Under the pieces are notes generated by a model. The model worked only from the letters and a program-made list of their open reading frames with translations, made no database searches and was not told the origin of the DNA. A stretch of DNA of 62,971 bases from Strigomonas culicis (taxonomy: Eukaryota; Euglenozoa; Kinetoplastea; Trypanosomatida; Trypanosomatidae). The stretch is taken from NCBI GenBank assembly GCA_000482145.1, contig AUXH01000029.1, positions 1 through 62,971 of the forward strand, written 5' to 3'. The position numbers and the translations under genes were made by a program. This document shows, piece by piece, positions 51,201-60,275 of this stretch (the first letter of the stretch is position 1; each line of letters begins with the position of its first letter).

Positions 51201-51364
51201 TGACCATCTTCTTATGCATGTACTACGTGATGGCTTGTCTACTGGTGGCGTTTGTTCCGTTGCCTGCAGAGGAGGAAGAGGTGGACGTCGTCGTGGAGAA
51301 GCGCACTGTCGCATCTGCTGGTGACAAACGGAAGAAAGTGTTTTTTGTCGATAAGCTGCTTTAA
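48278..51364 (+). CDS. Coiled-coil, single-pass C-terminal membrane protein, p166-like
   Basis: The product has 1028 residues. The N-terminus (MRRFNCVRLLAATGYGASTK) is basic, lacks acidic residues and suits mitochondrial import. The middle (about 105-930) is a long, mostly helical, Ala/Glu/Ser-rich coiled coil. One hydrophobic segment (about 961-987, from HWWWLLANAVVIVVTIF) is followed by an acidic then basic tail of about 40 residues. This architecture (import signal, acidic coiled coil, one membrane span near the C-terminus, short tail) is that of p166, an inner-membrane component of the tripartite attachment complex that ties kinetoplast DNA to the basal body. Its place close to POLID and the dynein gene agrees with my memory of T. 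brucei. The assignment rests on architecture and position, not on motif identity, and the protein is shorter than T. brucei p166. Confidence 0.55.
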   Translation: MRRFNCVRLLAATGYGASTKLYQSSAPPSSEYAADAFVRTRGRGPSSELLKGVNPYGKLFVETNLHPEDMEVQRRVLAVSMPTLEDITVARPPDVMDFMGKRTSGDGRAGASDVEARMRLLESGFHDQLATLANLIVERMQVSTGLQLTALESAQRAQVQHVTEVLIQSIRAELRDTGGAASAPGVSQEAVRGITTRVTQAVKEALKSKESQSVHSLETRVEKYFTQLESNVKSVVRTSSPALGLSNEVSTAIFEAVEQASRVQQESITSVLEDLLKDRAADQDSSALRDFIEGSLRTATDEIRQSTVEEVKKLLKSQRKAAMMGTTSSDKSGDAKDTASADVLERLQVLWDLVKESDLTADSIQESVDSIGTTQSSILSALEGLKESLDMVGRGTAVSTGETDFTPVEQSLQVLRSEMARLSATVEVSESNTRESILASAQVMVESVTAAIEEKTKEAVENAVKAVQAQSLRAGAHQPSRGEAPAAVDAQVAEGIRDVLTGLRDLETRMETAQETRFISVAQEIESHIRNALKDGYTPNIDDLEDKLSAMKTELVSVVQHEMSKTHEVNLTPMYQYIDSMLSFVKDEHVKQRDFLDKKIDALTEAVQKQVVSVSESERREFAAQLKSNVVAAVEAAPAPPAAAAGPDLRAVLQDHADSQNAAMESLVSTINTLRATSFPSILKQLNEHQETMKALHGQLDAMEAAAAVRDERVMDSLKSAASADEHIRNQLTTIRNSLEDMSSTPNTTTNEQLEELQQLIEQRFAALQEQQSEDPTLRRIETAVAAQASTLDALAAAKEEAAPLMTREEQHHWTEIRTASTHTVKSITSLVDQFGAAKGSERGRLLSRLKEQLGKLEELDTKESRLHSGSAAKATSRAATSDDVLSAIENMGTRLLQSGAQRLQEMRSLVDQALTKEGKETRADGRAQSEDVKAFLSEKLGALSAAISEVSNRPSKSAVAHWWWLLANAVVIVVTIFLCMYYVMACLLVAFVPLPAEEEEVDVVVEKRTVASAGDKRKKVFFVDKLL

Positions 51365-51971
51365 GAGACGACCTTGTGTGGTATCTTCAGTGAGCTTATG
51401 GAGTCCATAAATCTAATTAATGATAGAATATCTAGCTTTTTTTTTGTTCTCGTTTTCCTTGACTGGTTCTGTACACCTGTCAAATAGATATCTATATACA
51501 TAAATATGTGTCGTTCCGTTGTTGTCATCATAAAAGGTAGTCGCTACTTTTCGTTTTTCCTTTTATAGAGTTGGCTTCCTTTTTTTTTCCTCGAAAAAAA
51601 AGCTCCGTTTATAACTATTCGTAGTATAATAAATTTGCACCCCTTTACACAATACCATACCACTGAAACAGGGACTATTTTTTTTTCTTTATCTGCACAG
51701 TTGGTTCTCAGCATTATCAAAGTTTTTTTTTCTTTTGTTTTCTCTTCACTCAGTTTCCAAACTGAAGCAGTGTCACTTGATAGTTGTTTTCTTCTTCCGC
51801 CCCGTCTCTTTTTCTGTATACATATACATTTTTTCACTTTACTGTACCTCCCTGAAAAGTGAAAAATATAGTTATCTTTTTTTTTTGAAGTCATTCGTGT
51901 GCTCGAGTTGCGTTGGTTTAGTAATCATCACTTCATTTTGCTGTTTGCTACACCACACATCCACTTCCTTC
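51365..51971. other. Intergenic gap, 607 bp
   Basis: AT-rich spacer. Pyrimidine-rich tracts at 51724-51745 and 51789-51815, with AGs that follow, are likely splice signals for the SAS-4 mRNA. An in-frame extension of the next gene into this spacer is a translation of pyrimidine tract and is not used. Confidence 0.45.
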
Positions 51972-54236
51972 ATGTCGCATAGAGTTTCCGTTGCCGAGGG
52001 CCAGAAGCCGAAGCCGAAGCCTGCTTTTAAGTTTCTCCGTCGCGACGAGGGAAGGCTCTCTTATAGCGCGCAGCCAGATACACCGACGGAGTCCTCTGCC
52101 ACAATGGAAAACGTGGAACGGCCGAGAAGAGACTCCAAGTCACTTCGCGCAGCGATCGCTCGCGATATGAAGACGGTCAAGACGCACGACCCGTTGGGAG
52201 AAGTTGTCGTCGCCGTGCCGAAGCGTGCACCCCCTCCCAACGACCCTGGACCCTCCTCAGTTACAAAGCAGCCCATGAAGCGGCAGCCGGCGAACCGCGT
52301 CCCGGCATCGAGGCCAGGATGGGTCGACCCCGATGTTCCGGATCAGCACAGCGAGGCACTCTTATCTGAGGAGCCCCCTTCTAGAGGATATGGCAACCCC
52401 AGTAGGTCTCGACCGCAGGAGAACCCACGCGCGGCAGACAGCGAGAGCGTCACGCAGCACGAAACAGCGTCGCCGTACCGAGCGGAGCGGCAGTACGAGG
52501 GCGGCACGCCACGCAAGCGCACGAGTGCCGCCGCGCCGCCGGCCCGCCGGTACGTCGACCCGGAGCTGCACTACCGCGAAGAGAGCGGCGAGCGCAACTA
52601 CTTCCGGCCCCCGGGCCGTGCGCCGGACGACTACGGCGGCGCGAGCAGCGGCGGCGCCGGCCGCGCGCGCGGCAGGGAGGAGGAGGAGCTGATGGTGCAG
52701 CTGGAGGAGGAGGTCCGCGCGGCCCAGGAGGAGCGCGCGCGCTACATGCGCTCCAAGCAGCAGCTCGACCGCGAGCGCAAGCGCTTCGAGGACTTCAAGT
52801 ACACGACCGAGCAGCAGCTGGAGGACGAGCGCGCGGAGCTCGAGTCGCTCCGGCGCAGCGACCAGCGGGAGGCGCAGCGCGGCGTCAAGTCGCTCGAGGA
52901 GCGCTACAAGAGCGTCTCGGGCCTCCTCGCGACGGAGCGTGAGGCGAACCGAAAGCTGAGCGACGAGAACGACTCGCTGCGGGCGCAGCTGGAGGAGCTG
53001 ACCGGCACCCTGCGCGAGGCGCAGCGGACGAACAAGGCGGAGACAGCGCGCCTGCGCCGCGACCTGGAGTCGCTGCAGAAGCGCAACTCGGAGCTCCTTA
53101 CCATGACGAAGGAGTCGCAGCTCGTAGCGCTCGAGGCGAGCGGCTCGGCGGCCGAGCGGAAGACGGCCTCGCCGCCGCTCGTGGCCGCCTCGCGGGAGCC
53201 CTCCAACGCCGCACCGAAGCGGCGGCCGCAGGGCTCCATGGACTCGGCGCACGAGTCGAAGCCGTCCTCCCCCGACCCCGGCCCGGGCGCCGGCGCGGCG
53301 GCCAAGCCGGGCGCGCCCAACGTTCCTCCGCTGGACTTCATGGACGATTCGTCGCAGGCGTCGCGCAAGGCGGCGCACCCGCACACGCAGGTGGTGCTGG
53401 ACTTCACCCCGCGCGCGAAGGACGAGGACGCGGCCGGGCGCCGCGCGCGGGAGATGGAGGAGCGCATGCGGCGCGAGGAGGAGGAGATGCTGCGCCGCCG
53501 CCAGCAGCGCGAACAGGAGGGCGAAGAGCGGCGCCGGCGCGAGGAGCAGGAGGCCGAGGCGGAGCGCGCCCGCGGCGCGAAGGACAAGCGCGACGCCGTG
53601 CGGCGCCGGAAGGACGAGGAGCCGATGAAGGACAAGGAGGAGCAGCAGCAGATCGCGAAGGAGCAGATGTCGAAGGAGCGGAGGGCGGCCGGCCACCCCG
53701 TCACGACGCCGCGCAACGCACCCCCCTCCACCGGCGGCGCCAAGGTCCGCTCAGCGAGCCGGCCCAAGGGCGCGACGACGCCGGTCAAGCGGCACATCCC
53801 CACGAAGCGGGAGCTGCTCGGCGACGGCGAGGAGGTGCCGGCGGAGGAGTTCCCGAAGGACACCGTCGTCTCGCAGACGCCCGCCGGCGAGGGCACGAAC
53901 AAGCGCGAGGTGCTGTACCGCAGTGGGAAGCGCGAGGTGCATTATGCGAACGGCACCGTCAAGGTCGTCCTTCCCTCCGGCCACACCATTCTCCACTTCA
54001 CCAACGGCGACGTGAAGCGCACGTACCCGTCTGGGAAGAGCACGTACTGGTATGATGCGGCGCAGACCGTGCACACCCAGCTGCCGACCGGTATCCAGCT
54101 CTTTGAGTTCAGTGCCACAGGGCAGACAGAACGACATCTTCCAAACGGCACCAAGGAGATCCTGTACCCGGATGGCATTTTTAAAATTGTCAAGCCCGAC
54201 GGACAGGATGAAACCATATTTCCAGAAGAGAACTAG
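51972..54236 (+). CDS. SAS4: SAS-4/CPAP-like basal-body protein with TCP10 C-terminal domain
   Basis: From the ATG at 51972 the product has 754 residues. Residues 1-235 are polar, Pro- and Arg-rich and probably disordered. Coiled coils run from about 237 to 400 and from 490 to 570, the second of them Arg/Glu-rich. The last 115 residues form a run of short beta strands with repeated patterns (REVLYRSGKREVHYANGTVK, then LPSGHTILHFTNGDVKRTYP). This is the TCP10 C-terminal, or G-box, domain of SAS-4/CPAP, which binds centriole proteins. SAS-4 is needed for basal-body assembly and is placed at the attachment-zone tip in trypanosomes. The middle of the gene (about 52500-53900) is extremely GC-rich. 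Confidence 0.82.
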   Translation: MSHRVSVAEGQKPKPKPAFKFLRRDEGRLSYSAQPDTPTESSATMENVERPRRDSKSLRAAIARDMKTVKTHDPLGEVVVAVPKRAPPPNDPGPSSVTKQPMKRQPANRVPASRPGWVDPDVPDQHSEALLSEEPPSRGYGNPSRSRPQENPRAADSESVTQHETASPYRAERQYEGGTPRKRTSAAAPPARRYVDPELHYREESGERNYFRPPGRAPDDYGGASSGGAGRARGREEEELMVQLEEEVRAAQEERARYMRSKQQLDRERKRFEDFKYTTEQQLEDERAELESLRRSDQREAQRGVKSLEERYKSVSGLLATEREANRKLSDENDSLRAQLEELTGTLREAQRTNKAETARLRRDLESLQKRNSELLTMTKESQLVALEASGSAAERKTASPPLVAASREPSNAAPKRRPQGSMDSAHESKPSSPDPGPGAGAAAKPGAPNVPPLDFMDDSSQASRKAAHPHTQVVLDFTPRAKDEDAAGRRAREMEERMRREEEEMLRRRQQREQEGEERRRREEQEAEAERARGAKDKRDAVRRRKDEEPMKDKEEQQQIAKEQMSKERRAAGHPVTTPRNAPPSTGGAKVRSASRPKGATTPVKRHIPTKRELLGDGEEVPAEEFPKDTVVSQTPAGEGTNKREVLYRSGKREVHYANGTVKVVLPSGHTILHFTNGDVKRTYPSGKSTYWYDAAQTVHTQLPTGIQLFEFSATGQTERHLPNGTKEILYPDGIFKIVKPDGQDETIFPEEN

Positions 54237-54844
54237 CTGCTGTCACCCTTTCCTTTCCCTTTCCTGTAGTATGACATTTTTTTTCTTTTTTTTCTTTGGT
54301 GATTTGTTGTATGTATATTTGCTATGCATGATGTCCCTGTCGGGGCCCCGACAGTTGAGCTCCTTCGCTGTGGATTGTTTGGTTTGTTTATGGAATTGGG
54401 GACGGAAGGCCATAGATGCGTTCCTCCTGATCCTTGCTGTTTTTCTCTCCTTCTCTAAGCGGACAAACTGAGCAATTGGTTCCAAAAATTCCTGACTGTA
54501 TTGTGTGATTTCTAGAGTTCTTTCGCCATCTTTTTTTTTTTTCCTTCATTTTGTGTGAGTGCGCGTATTTATTGTTATTGTTCATTTGTTTTCCCTTCAC
54601 TCTCTGATATGCATCAAATAGTAATAAGAATACTAATACAATTGTTCGAACTTACATTATAGCTGTTTTTTTTTCCCGTTGTTATTGTTTTGCTCCGCTA
54701 AGCTTCACACCGATCTTGTCTTTTCCTCATCTCTTCCACTTCTGTCCCTCCTTGCTGGCGTACACGCATCAGATCTAGCTTTCTTCTTCTTCTTCCTTTC
54801 AATTGCCTTTTGTGCCCCACTCACCTCAAGCGTCAGCGAGTACA
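54237..54844. other. Intergenic gap with 18-bp palindrome
   Basis: T-rich spacer. It contains a perfect GC-rich palindrome at 54337-54354, in the 3' untranslated region of SAS-4. A CT-rich tract (54775-54800) and AGs near 54829-54840 are likely splice signals for the UEV mRNA. No gene is seen. Confidence 0.5.
54337..54354. repeat. Perfect 18-bp GC-rich palindrome
   Basis: The sequence CTGTCGGGGCCCCGACAG equals its own reverse complement and stands out in a T-rich region about 100 bases after the SAS-4 stop codon. With no spacer it would pair best between two molecules. Confidence 0.9.
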
Positions 54845-55264
54845 ATGGTCGAGGTCCCGCGTAACTTCCGGTTGCTAGAGGAGCTAGAGGCGGGCGAGAA
54901 GGGCACTGGCTCCAACCAGAACGTCTCTGTCGGCCTCCGCGACACGGATGACATCTACATGCACTACTGGAACGGGACCATCGTGGGCCCGCCCGGCACC
55001 AACTTCGAGTACCGCATCATATCTCTAGAGATTTACTGTGACGAGAACTATCCCAAGGTGCCGCCGCACATCACCTTCATCAACAAGGTCAATCTGCCTT
55101 GTGTGGAGCCGAACGGCGCCGTCAGTCGCTCTTCCTTCCAGCTGTTCCGCAACTGGGAGCGCAACATCACGATGGAGGCGTGCCTCGCGGAGCTGCGCAA
55201 GGAGATGCAGAACCCCAATAACCGCAAACTGCCTCAGCCGGCTGAGGGATCCACTTACAAATAA
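54845..55264 (+). CDS. UEV1: Ubiquitin-conjugating enzyme variant (Uev1/Mms2)
   Basis: From the ATG at 54845 the product has 139 residues, the usual size. It has the E2 fold: VPRNFRLLEELEAGEKG at the start, then YWNGTIVGPPGTNFEYRIISL, then YPKVPPHITFINKVN. The catalytic cysteine and HPN motif of true E2s are absent. The only nearby Cys (LPCVE) lines up with the non-catalytic Cys of Mms2. Such variants pair with Ubc13 to build Lys63-linked ubiquitin chains in DNA-damage tolerance and signalling. An upstream in-frame extension without ATG is excluded. Confidence 0.92.
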   Translation: MVEVPRNFRLLEELEAGEKGTGSNQNVSVGLRDTDDIYMHYWNGTIVGPPGTNFEYRIISLEIYCDENYPKVPPHITFINKVNLPCVEPNGAVSRSSFQLFRNWERNITMEACLAELRKEMQNPNNRKLPQPAEGSTYK

Positions 55265-56210
55265 AGGGAAAGCTAGAAAAGTAAAGTTATGAAGAGAGAA
55301 AGAAAAAAAAAAGAAAAAAATGAGATATAAGAAACAATGCGAATCAAATACATGGACATATATATAAGGAAATGATCCACCATGTATTTGTATTCAAGAT
55401 GGAGCAGTCGTATTACATGTGTCATTATTATTGTTTTTTTAAAACTTTTTTTAGCTTAAATATATACAAAATATACCTCGTTTCTCTTTGTAGTTGTCAA
55501 GTAAGGAAAACTTGTAATTAGCTTCATGAGGCTTCTTTTTTTTTCTTTAACCATTTCTTTTTGCATGGTACTAATAGTTGTGTGTTGAGGAAAAAAAAAT
55601 GAGTACGAGTCATGAAAACTTCAGAAAAGAACTTCATGACAGCACTGTGTGACTCACATGCTTCGCTGCAGTGTCGCTGTCACGTGCATGTGCATCTCTG
55701 CTTCATCTTTGTGCGCTACTTCCCACACTCTATTATTTGTGTAATTTTTTTCTTCTTCTCCCCCCTTTTGCTTACTGCCTTTTTTGTTGTTGTTGTTACT
55801 TGTGACGTTATCTGCAGGAAACTCTATTCGAACTTTTTTCTTTTTTCTTTTTTTCTTTTTCTTTTCTTTTTTAGTGATTCGCGTACACATACTTAGTGTG
55901 TGTGTGTGTACGTGTGTGTGAGAGAGACAGCGAGTGTGAGAGAAAAGAAGCGAGCCAGTGGGTCAGCTTAAGGAAGACAAGTCGCCCTTTTCTTGTTAGT
56001 ATACAGAGTCTTCCGATTCTTTACACCAGAACCAACTGCTCCTTTCCCACGTCATCCCGCCCTTTTTGCGCGCAGCCCAGCCACTGGACCTTCCTTTGCT
56101 GAAGAGGCATCGATAGGTTCACTTTAGCTATTTTTTTTTCTCTGACACACAACTAGATACTCTCCTGTACATTAAAAGCCCATCGCAGCAATAGCACTTT
56201 TTATATCATA
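55265..56210. other. Intergenic gap, 946 bp
   Basis: AT-rich spacer with strong T/C tracts (55740-55780, 55835-55872) and a GT-rich/GA-rich stretch at 55896-55945. Pyrimidine tract 56130-56142 precedes the phosphatase gene. No gene is seen. Confidence 0.45.
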
Positions 56211-57740
56211 ATGGATAAAGTTCTTTCACGATACTTTACAAAGCAAACCCAAAACTCTCTCCAGAAGGAGCTTTCTTCGCATAAACTAGCTAGTCAAGAA
56301 GGCGTTGCGGCGGGCGAGAGTGTGCTCTCCCCCCTCACCGTCAATGCGACGCCCAAAGAGAGTACCACCGTTGCACCGCAGCGCAGCCCGGCCGCGAAAG
56401 ACGCCGGGCCGCTCGTGGCGGCCGCGGCGGGGCTGACGACGCTGGTGTCCCACATCGACCCCCGGGACAGCCTCATGACGCCGGATTCCGAGCAGAGCAA
56501 GAGCCCTGTGAGGAACGCGTCGCGCACCGACATCTTCCGGCCGGAGGAGGACGACGCGAGCCCGCCGCTGCCGCAGCAGGACGCCGCGGGGCAAGGCGTG
56601 TCGTCGGAAGCGCCCGCCTTTGCCGGCTCGCCGATGGGGGCACACGGCACGCCCTTTTACTCCGCCCCGCCCAGCGACGGACGATTTCTCGGGCTGATAG
56701 ACTTTATCCTGATGCGGGGCCAGCACAACTCGTGCGACCGGTCCTTCGAGTGCTGCACGACGGCGGAGCAGGAGAAGATCAAACGGTACTTTAGTCTTCG
56801 CAAGATCGAAAGCCTATGCGACGCCGTCACGCCGCTCCTCATCGCAGAGCCCAATATTCTCGACATCCACATTGATGAGAGCGAGACCCTCGTTGTTGTG
56901 GGCGACATCCACGGGCAGTTCAGCGACATGTTCGCGAGCGTGCTGTGCCAACAGTACAGCCGGGAGCTCAACCCTAATCGCGAAGACCGCCGCTTTCTGT
57001 TTTTGGGCGACCTCGTCGATCGAGGCCCGCATAGCTTAGACGTCATACTGCTGGTGTTTGCACTGAAGGTAGAGTACCCTCGTTTAGTCTACATTACACG
57101 GGGTAATCACGAGGAGTCCAAAACCTCACGGGTGTACGGGTTCCTCACCGAAATGGAAAGCAAATTAGGCTCCGAAGGCAACGCGGCGTGGTCCAAGATC
57201 AACAGCGTGTTTCGCCAGATCCCACTCTGCGCAGCGGTGCAGACCCCACACATGCGCTTCTTCGCCACGCACGGCGGTCTGTCCCCGGCCATTCACGACG
57301 ACATCAACACCATCGAGGAGCTGGAGCGGCAGGAGTACTGCGGCAAGCTCACCGGCGAGCAGGAAGACATCGTGAACGGCCTTCTGTGGTCGGACCCCAC
57401 GACGGACACCGGACTGTACAAGCGCAACCCGCGCGGCTGCGGTGTGCTCTTCGGCCCCGCCGCCTCCAGCACCTTCTGCTCGCGCAACGGGTACAACTTT
57501 ATCTGCCGCGCGCACCAGGTGGTGAACGACGGCTTCCTGTGGCGCCACCAGGATAAGGTGGTGACCGTTTTTTCTGCCCCGAACTACTGCGGCATTAACG
57601 GCAACTTAGGAGCCGTGATGGTGATTGAAGGGACCGCGACCAAACCGGCGTTTGTACAGTACGAGTGCTTTGAGGACTTGATGGATGACTGGAAGCCGCC
57701 ACCAACAGGGAACTTTCCCTACTCGTCCTGTTTCATGTAG
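56211..57740 (+). CDS. PPP-family Ser/Thr protein phosphatase with long N-terminal extension
   Basis: The product has 509 residues. The first 170 are low in order, rich in Ala, Pro and Ser, and lack known domains. The catalytic domain (about 175-495) has every metal-binding signature: GDIHGQ at 231, GDLVDRG at 266, GNHE at 298, His354 in HGGLS and His435 in RAHQ. It ends with SAPNYCG and a short Pro-containing tail. It resembles the PP1/PP2A/PP2B branch, but an insert of about ten residues (YSRELNPNRE) between the first two motifs and the long N-terminus point to a kinetoplastid-specific member. The tail ends in SCFM, which is not a proper CAAX box. Metal-dependent dephosphorylation is secure. 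Substrate and location are unknown. Confidence 0.88.
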   Translation: MDKVLSRYFTKQTQNSLQKELSSHKLASQEGVAAGESVLSPLTVNATPKESTTVAPQRSPAAKDAGPLVAAAAGLTTLVSHIDPRDSLMTPDSEQSKSPVRNASRTDIFRPEEDDASPPLPQQDAAGQGVSSEAPAFAGSPMGAHGTPFYSAPPSDGRFLGLIDFILMRGQHNSCDRSFECCTTAEQEKIKRYFSLRKIESLCDAVTPLLIAEPNILDIHIDESETLVVVGDIHGQFSDMFASVLCQQYSRELNPNREDRRFLFLGDLVDRGPHSLDVILLVFALKVEYPRLVYITRGNHEESKTSRVYGFLTEMESKLGSEGNAAWSKINSVFRQIPLCAAVQTPHMRFFATHGGLSPAIHDDINTIEELERQEYCGKLTGEQEDIVNGLLWSDPTTDTGLYKRNPRGCGVLFGPAASSTFCSRNGYNFICRAHQVVNDGFLWRHQDKVVTVFSAPNYCGINGNLGAVMVIEGTATKPAFVQYECFEDLMDDWKPPPTGNFPYSSCFM

Positions 57741-58366
57741 CGCGCAGTCATTCCTTCCTCAGATGTCGTCGTTCTCGCTTTTTTTTTCTCTTTTTTATTC
57801 TTACCTTTTTTATTTGTATTTAATTATCTAATTGTTGTTGTTGGTGGACTTTTGTTTTTGTAGGTTCAACTGTAGTTATATTTGGTTTCCCTGATTGATA
57901 ACAAAATAATCTCGTTGTGAGTTGTATAATGGCTGTGCGAATGATCATCATTTGAAAGGATGAACAGTACTGTTCTTTTTCTTCGTTTAGACTCTCTTTT
58001 TCTTTCTTAATTATTACCATCCTTTTTTTATTACTGACACATTTTTTTTTGTTCTTCAAAAGCCGTAGAGAGGCTTTCCATGTGCCCTGGCTGATCATTT
58101 TTTTTTCTTTCATGCGCATTATTTCTTTTGAAGAGGAGCACTACACGTGTGCATCCACTCAATGTAATAAAGATGGGAAACGAAAAAAAAAACGAATTGA
58201 TGAAGAGATGAAGATACAAACATAAGAAAACAAAAGTACGTAATAAAAAAAAATGGATCTTACATTATATATGCATGCACACGAAGTCAAAAAATATGCT
58301 ATGACGCACGAACAGTGTAATTGAGAAGAAAAGGCTTCTGTGGTCGAGCAATGGACTTGAAGTAGT

Positions 58367-58367
58367 C

Positions 58368-58400
<33 letters not shown>

Positions 58401-58457
58401 CATGTGTGTGTACACATGCATTTATGTACGTGTACACACACACACACACACACACAC
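58367..58457. repeat. Composite TA/GT/CA microsatellite
   Basis: A TA run (58369-58389) passes into GT repeats and, after a short interval, into a CA run (58433-58457). The GT and CA parts are complementary and could pair. Confidence 0.9.
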
Positions 58458-58559
58458 TTTTTTTTCCCTCCCGCACTCTCCACGCAAAAAACAAAAAATA
58501 ATAATAATATAAACTAATTAAAAATAGCAAATACCCATAATAATAATAATAATAAACAC

Positions 58560-58603
58560 TCATACATACATACATACATACATATATATGTATATGTATG
58601 TAT
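58560..58603. repeat. CATA tetranucleotide repeat
   Basis: About six CATA units are followed by a TATG-type segment, partly complementary to the first part. Confidence 0.85.
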
Positions 58604-59192
58604 CGTATGTGAACTTATTAATCACACACATTTGCTTTTTTTTCTTTCTTGTTTCTCCCTGAGAAGTAAAAGCAGCTGAGGAAACGAGCTCAATATATCG
58701 GTATCCCTTTCTTTTTACTTTTTTACTTTTTCTTTTTAATCATATTACTACTAATTATTTTTTTTTCTCGTGTACTTCGAAACTTTTAATGATACAAATA
58801 AAAATAAAGAAGTGAAAGAAGTCGCTGAAAGCAGCTCGGCATCCTCTGCATAATGTAACAGTATTTTTTATTTAATCCTCTTTTTTTTTCTGTCGTTTTG
58901 CTCTTTTCCATTTCATGGAATGGTAACAACGTGAAGTTTATTGCACTTACTGTGCTTCACATCAACGCGCTGTGCTTCTATATATGTTTACATAGATAGC
59001 TAGATATGCTCGAGTACTTGTCACTGATGTTTTTTTTTCATTCATTCCTTTTTTTTTCCGCCCTTCTCTTTCTTCAGTCTCTTTCTTTGGGTTCAAGAAA
59101 CACTCCTTATTTCTGGCAGCGGCACCAATACTACCGAGGGCGCCTTACTCCAACCTAGAAACCCTCTTTTGGTTCAGTGGACGGCGGACACC

Positions 59193-60242
59193 ATGGACCA
59201 ACGCCCCATGGAAAAGCTGTTGCTCATGGGCCCCGGCGGTGCAGGCAAGACGTGTATGCGCAGCATCATTTTCGATAACTACTTGCCTCGCGATGCGCTG
59301 CGCTTAGGCATTACCATCTCGCTCGATCAGAGCCAAGTACACATTTTGCGTAATTTGTTCCTCAACTTGTGGGACTGTGGCGGGCAGCACCGCTACGTCG
59401 CGGAGTACCTCGGGCGGCAGAAGGAGTACATTTTTCGTTATGTGGGAGTGATGCTGTTTGTCTTCGACATCAACAGTATGAGCGGCGGCCGCGATGCCGG
59501 TGTCGCCCCCTCTGCGACGGAGAGCAACGCGAACACAGACTGGAAGCTGCCCGAGATGCTGGAGTACTTCCGGGCCGCCATGGGCTACATCAATGAGTAC
59601 AGCCCCAACGCGAAGGTGTTCGTGCTGCTGCACAAGATCGATCTCATCAACAAGGACATGCGGGAGGCCATCTTCGAGGCGCGGAAGAAGGAGATCCTGG
59701 ACGTGATCGGCCCGAACAAGACGGAGATACAGTTCTTCGGCACGAGCATCTGGTCGGACTCGCTCTACCTCGCGTACAGCGCGGTCGTGCGCTCGCTGGT
59801 GCCGCACCGCGACGTGCTGCTGCGGACGCTGCGCGACATCGCCGCGGCCTGCGACGCGGTGGAGGTCGCCCTGTACGAGCGCAGCACCTTCCTCTGCCTC
59901 GCGCACATGACCCGCCGCGAGGGCCGCCCGCACGGCGATGGCACGGAGGGCCCGGTCGGCGACGGTGGGACGCGCACGACCGAGATGAGCGAGATCGTGA
60001 AGCACTTCAAGCTCAGCTGTCTGAACAACGCTGTCATCTTGAACGGCTTGAGCATCGCCACTGGCGACTTCACAGCCCTGCTGCACCCGTTCACGGAGTA
60101 CACGCACGTCCTCGTCGTGTCGGACGACCCGGACGTGGACGTGGAGCTGCACCGGCTGAACGTGACTGCGGCGAGGAAGCGGTTTCAGCAGTTCTTACAG
60201 TCCGGCGACAGCATTGCGGTCGCGATGAACGAAGTGTTGTAG
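59193..60242 (+). CDS. RagA/Gtr1-type small GTPase
   Basis: From the ATG at 59193 the product has 349 residues. A second ATG at 59208 is a possible start. Rag GTPases act as heterodimers on lysosome-like membranes to signal amino-acid status to TOR. The P-loop GPGGAGKT is at 13-20, followed by MRSIIF as in RagA. Switch I lies near RLGITISL. The switch II segment NLWDCGGQHRY is intact. The base motif is HKIDL, where animal RagA has HKMDL. The C-terminal half keeps the Rag dimerisation (roadblock-like) pattern, including STFLCLAHM and FKLSC. A polar loop of about 17 residues (SMSGGRDAGVAPSATES) is inserted after the VFDI strand. Codons are very GC-rich. Confidence 0.88.
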   Translation: MDQRPMEKLLLMGPGGAGKTCMRSIIFDNYLPRDALRLGITISLDQSQVHILRNLFLNLWDCGGQHRYVAEYLGRQKEYIFRYVGVMLFVFDINSMSGGRDAGVAPSATESNANTDWKLPEMLEYFRAAMGYINEYSPNAKVFVLLHKIDLINKDMREAIFEARKKEILDVIGPNKTEIQFFGTSIWSDSLYLAYSAVVRSLVPHRDVLLRTLRDIAAACDAVEVALYERSTFLCLAHMTRREGRPHGDGTEGPVGDGGTRTTEMSEIVKHFKLSCLNNAVILNGLSIATGDFTALLHPFTEYTHVLVVSDDPDVDVELHRLNVTAARKRFQQFLQSGDSIAVAMNEVL

Positions 60243-60243
60243 T

Positions 60244-60246
<3 letters not shown>

Positions 60247-60275
<29 letters not shown>
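60247..60275 (+). repeat. GT dinucleotide repeat
   Basis: About fourteen GT units begin four bases after the Rag GTPase stop codon, at the very start of its 3' untranslated region. Confidence 0.9.

Larger units (their letters stand above)
57741..59192. other. Intergenic gap, 1.45 kb, microsatellite-rich
   Basis: This is the longest spacer of the right array. It is AT-rich with TA, GT and CA repeats (58367-58457), an AAT run (58497-58557) and a CATA repeat (58560-58603). Pyrimidine tracts at 59027-59085 precede the Rag GTPase. I find no coding remnant. Confidence 0.5.

Noticed and set aside
52362..53902. Long minus-strand frames opposite SAS-4
   Set aside because: They are Leu/Arg- or Ser-rich shadows caused by the extreme GC content.
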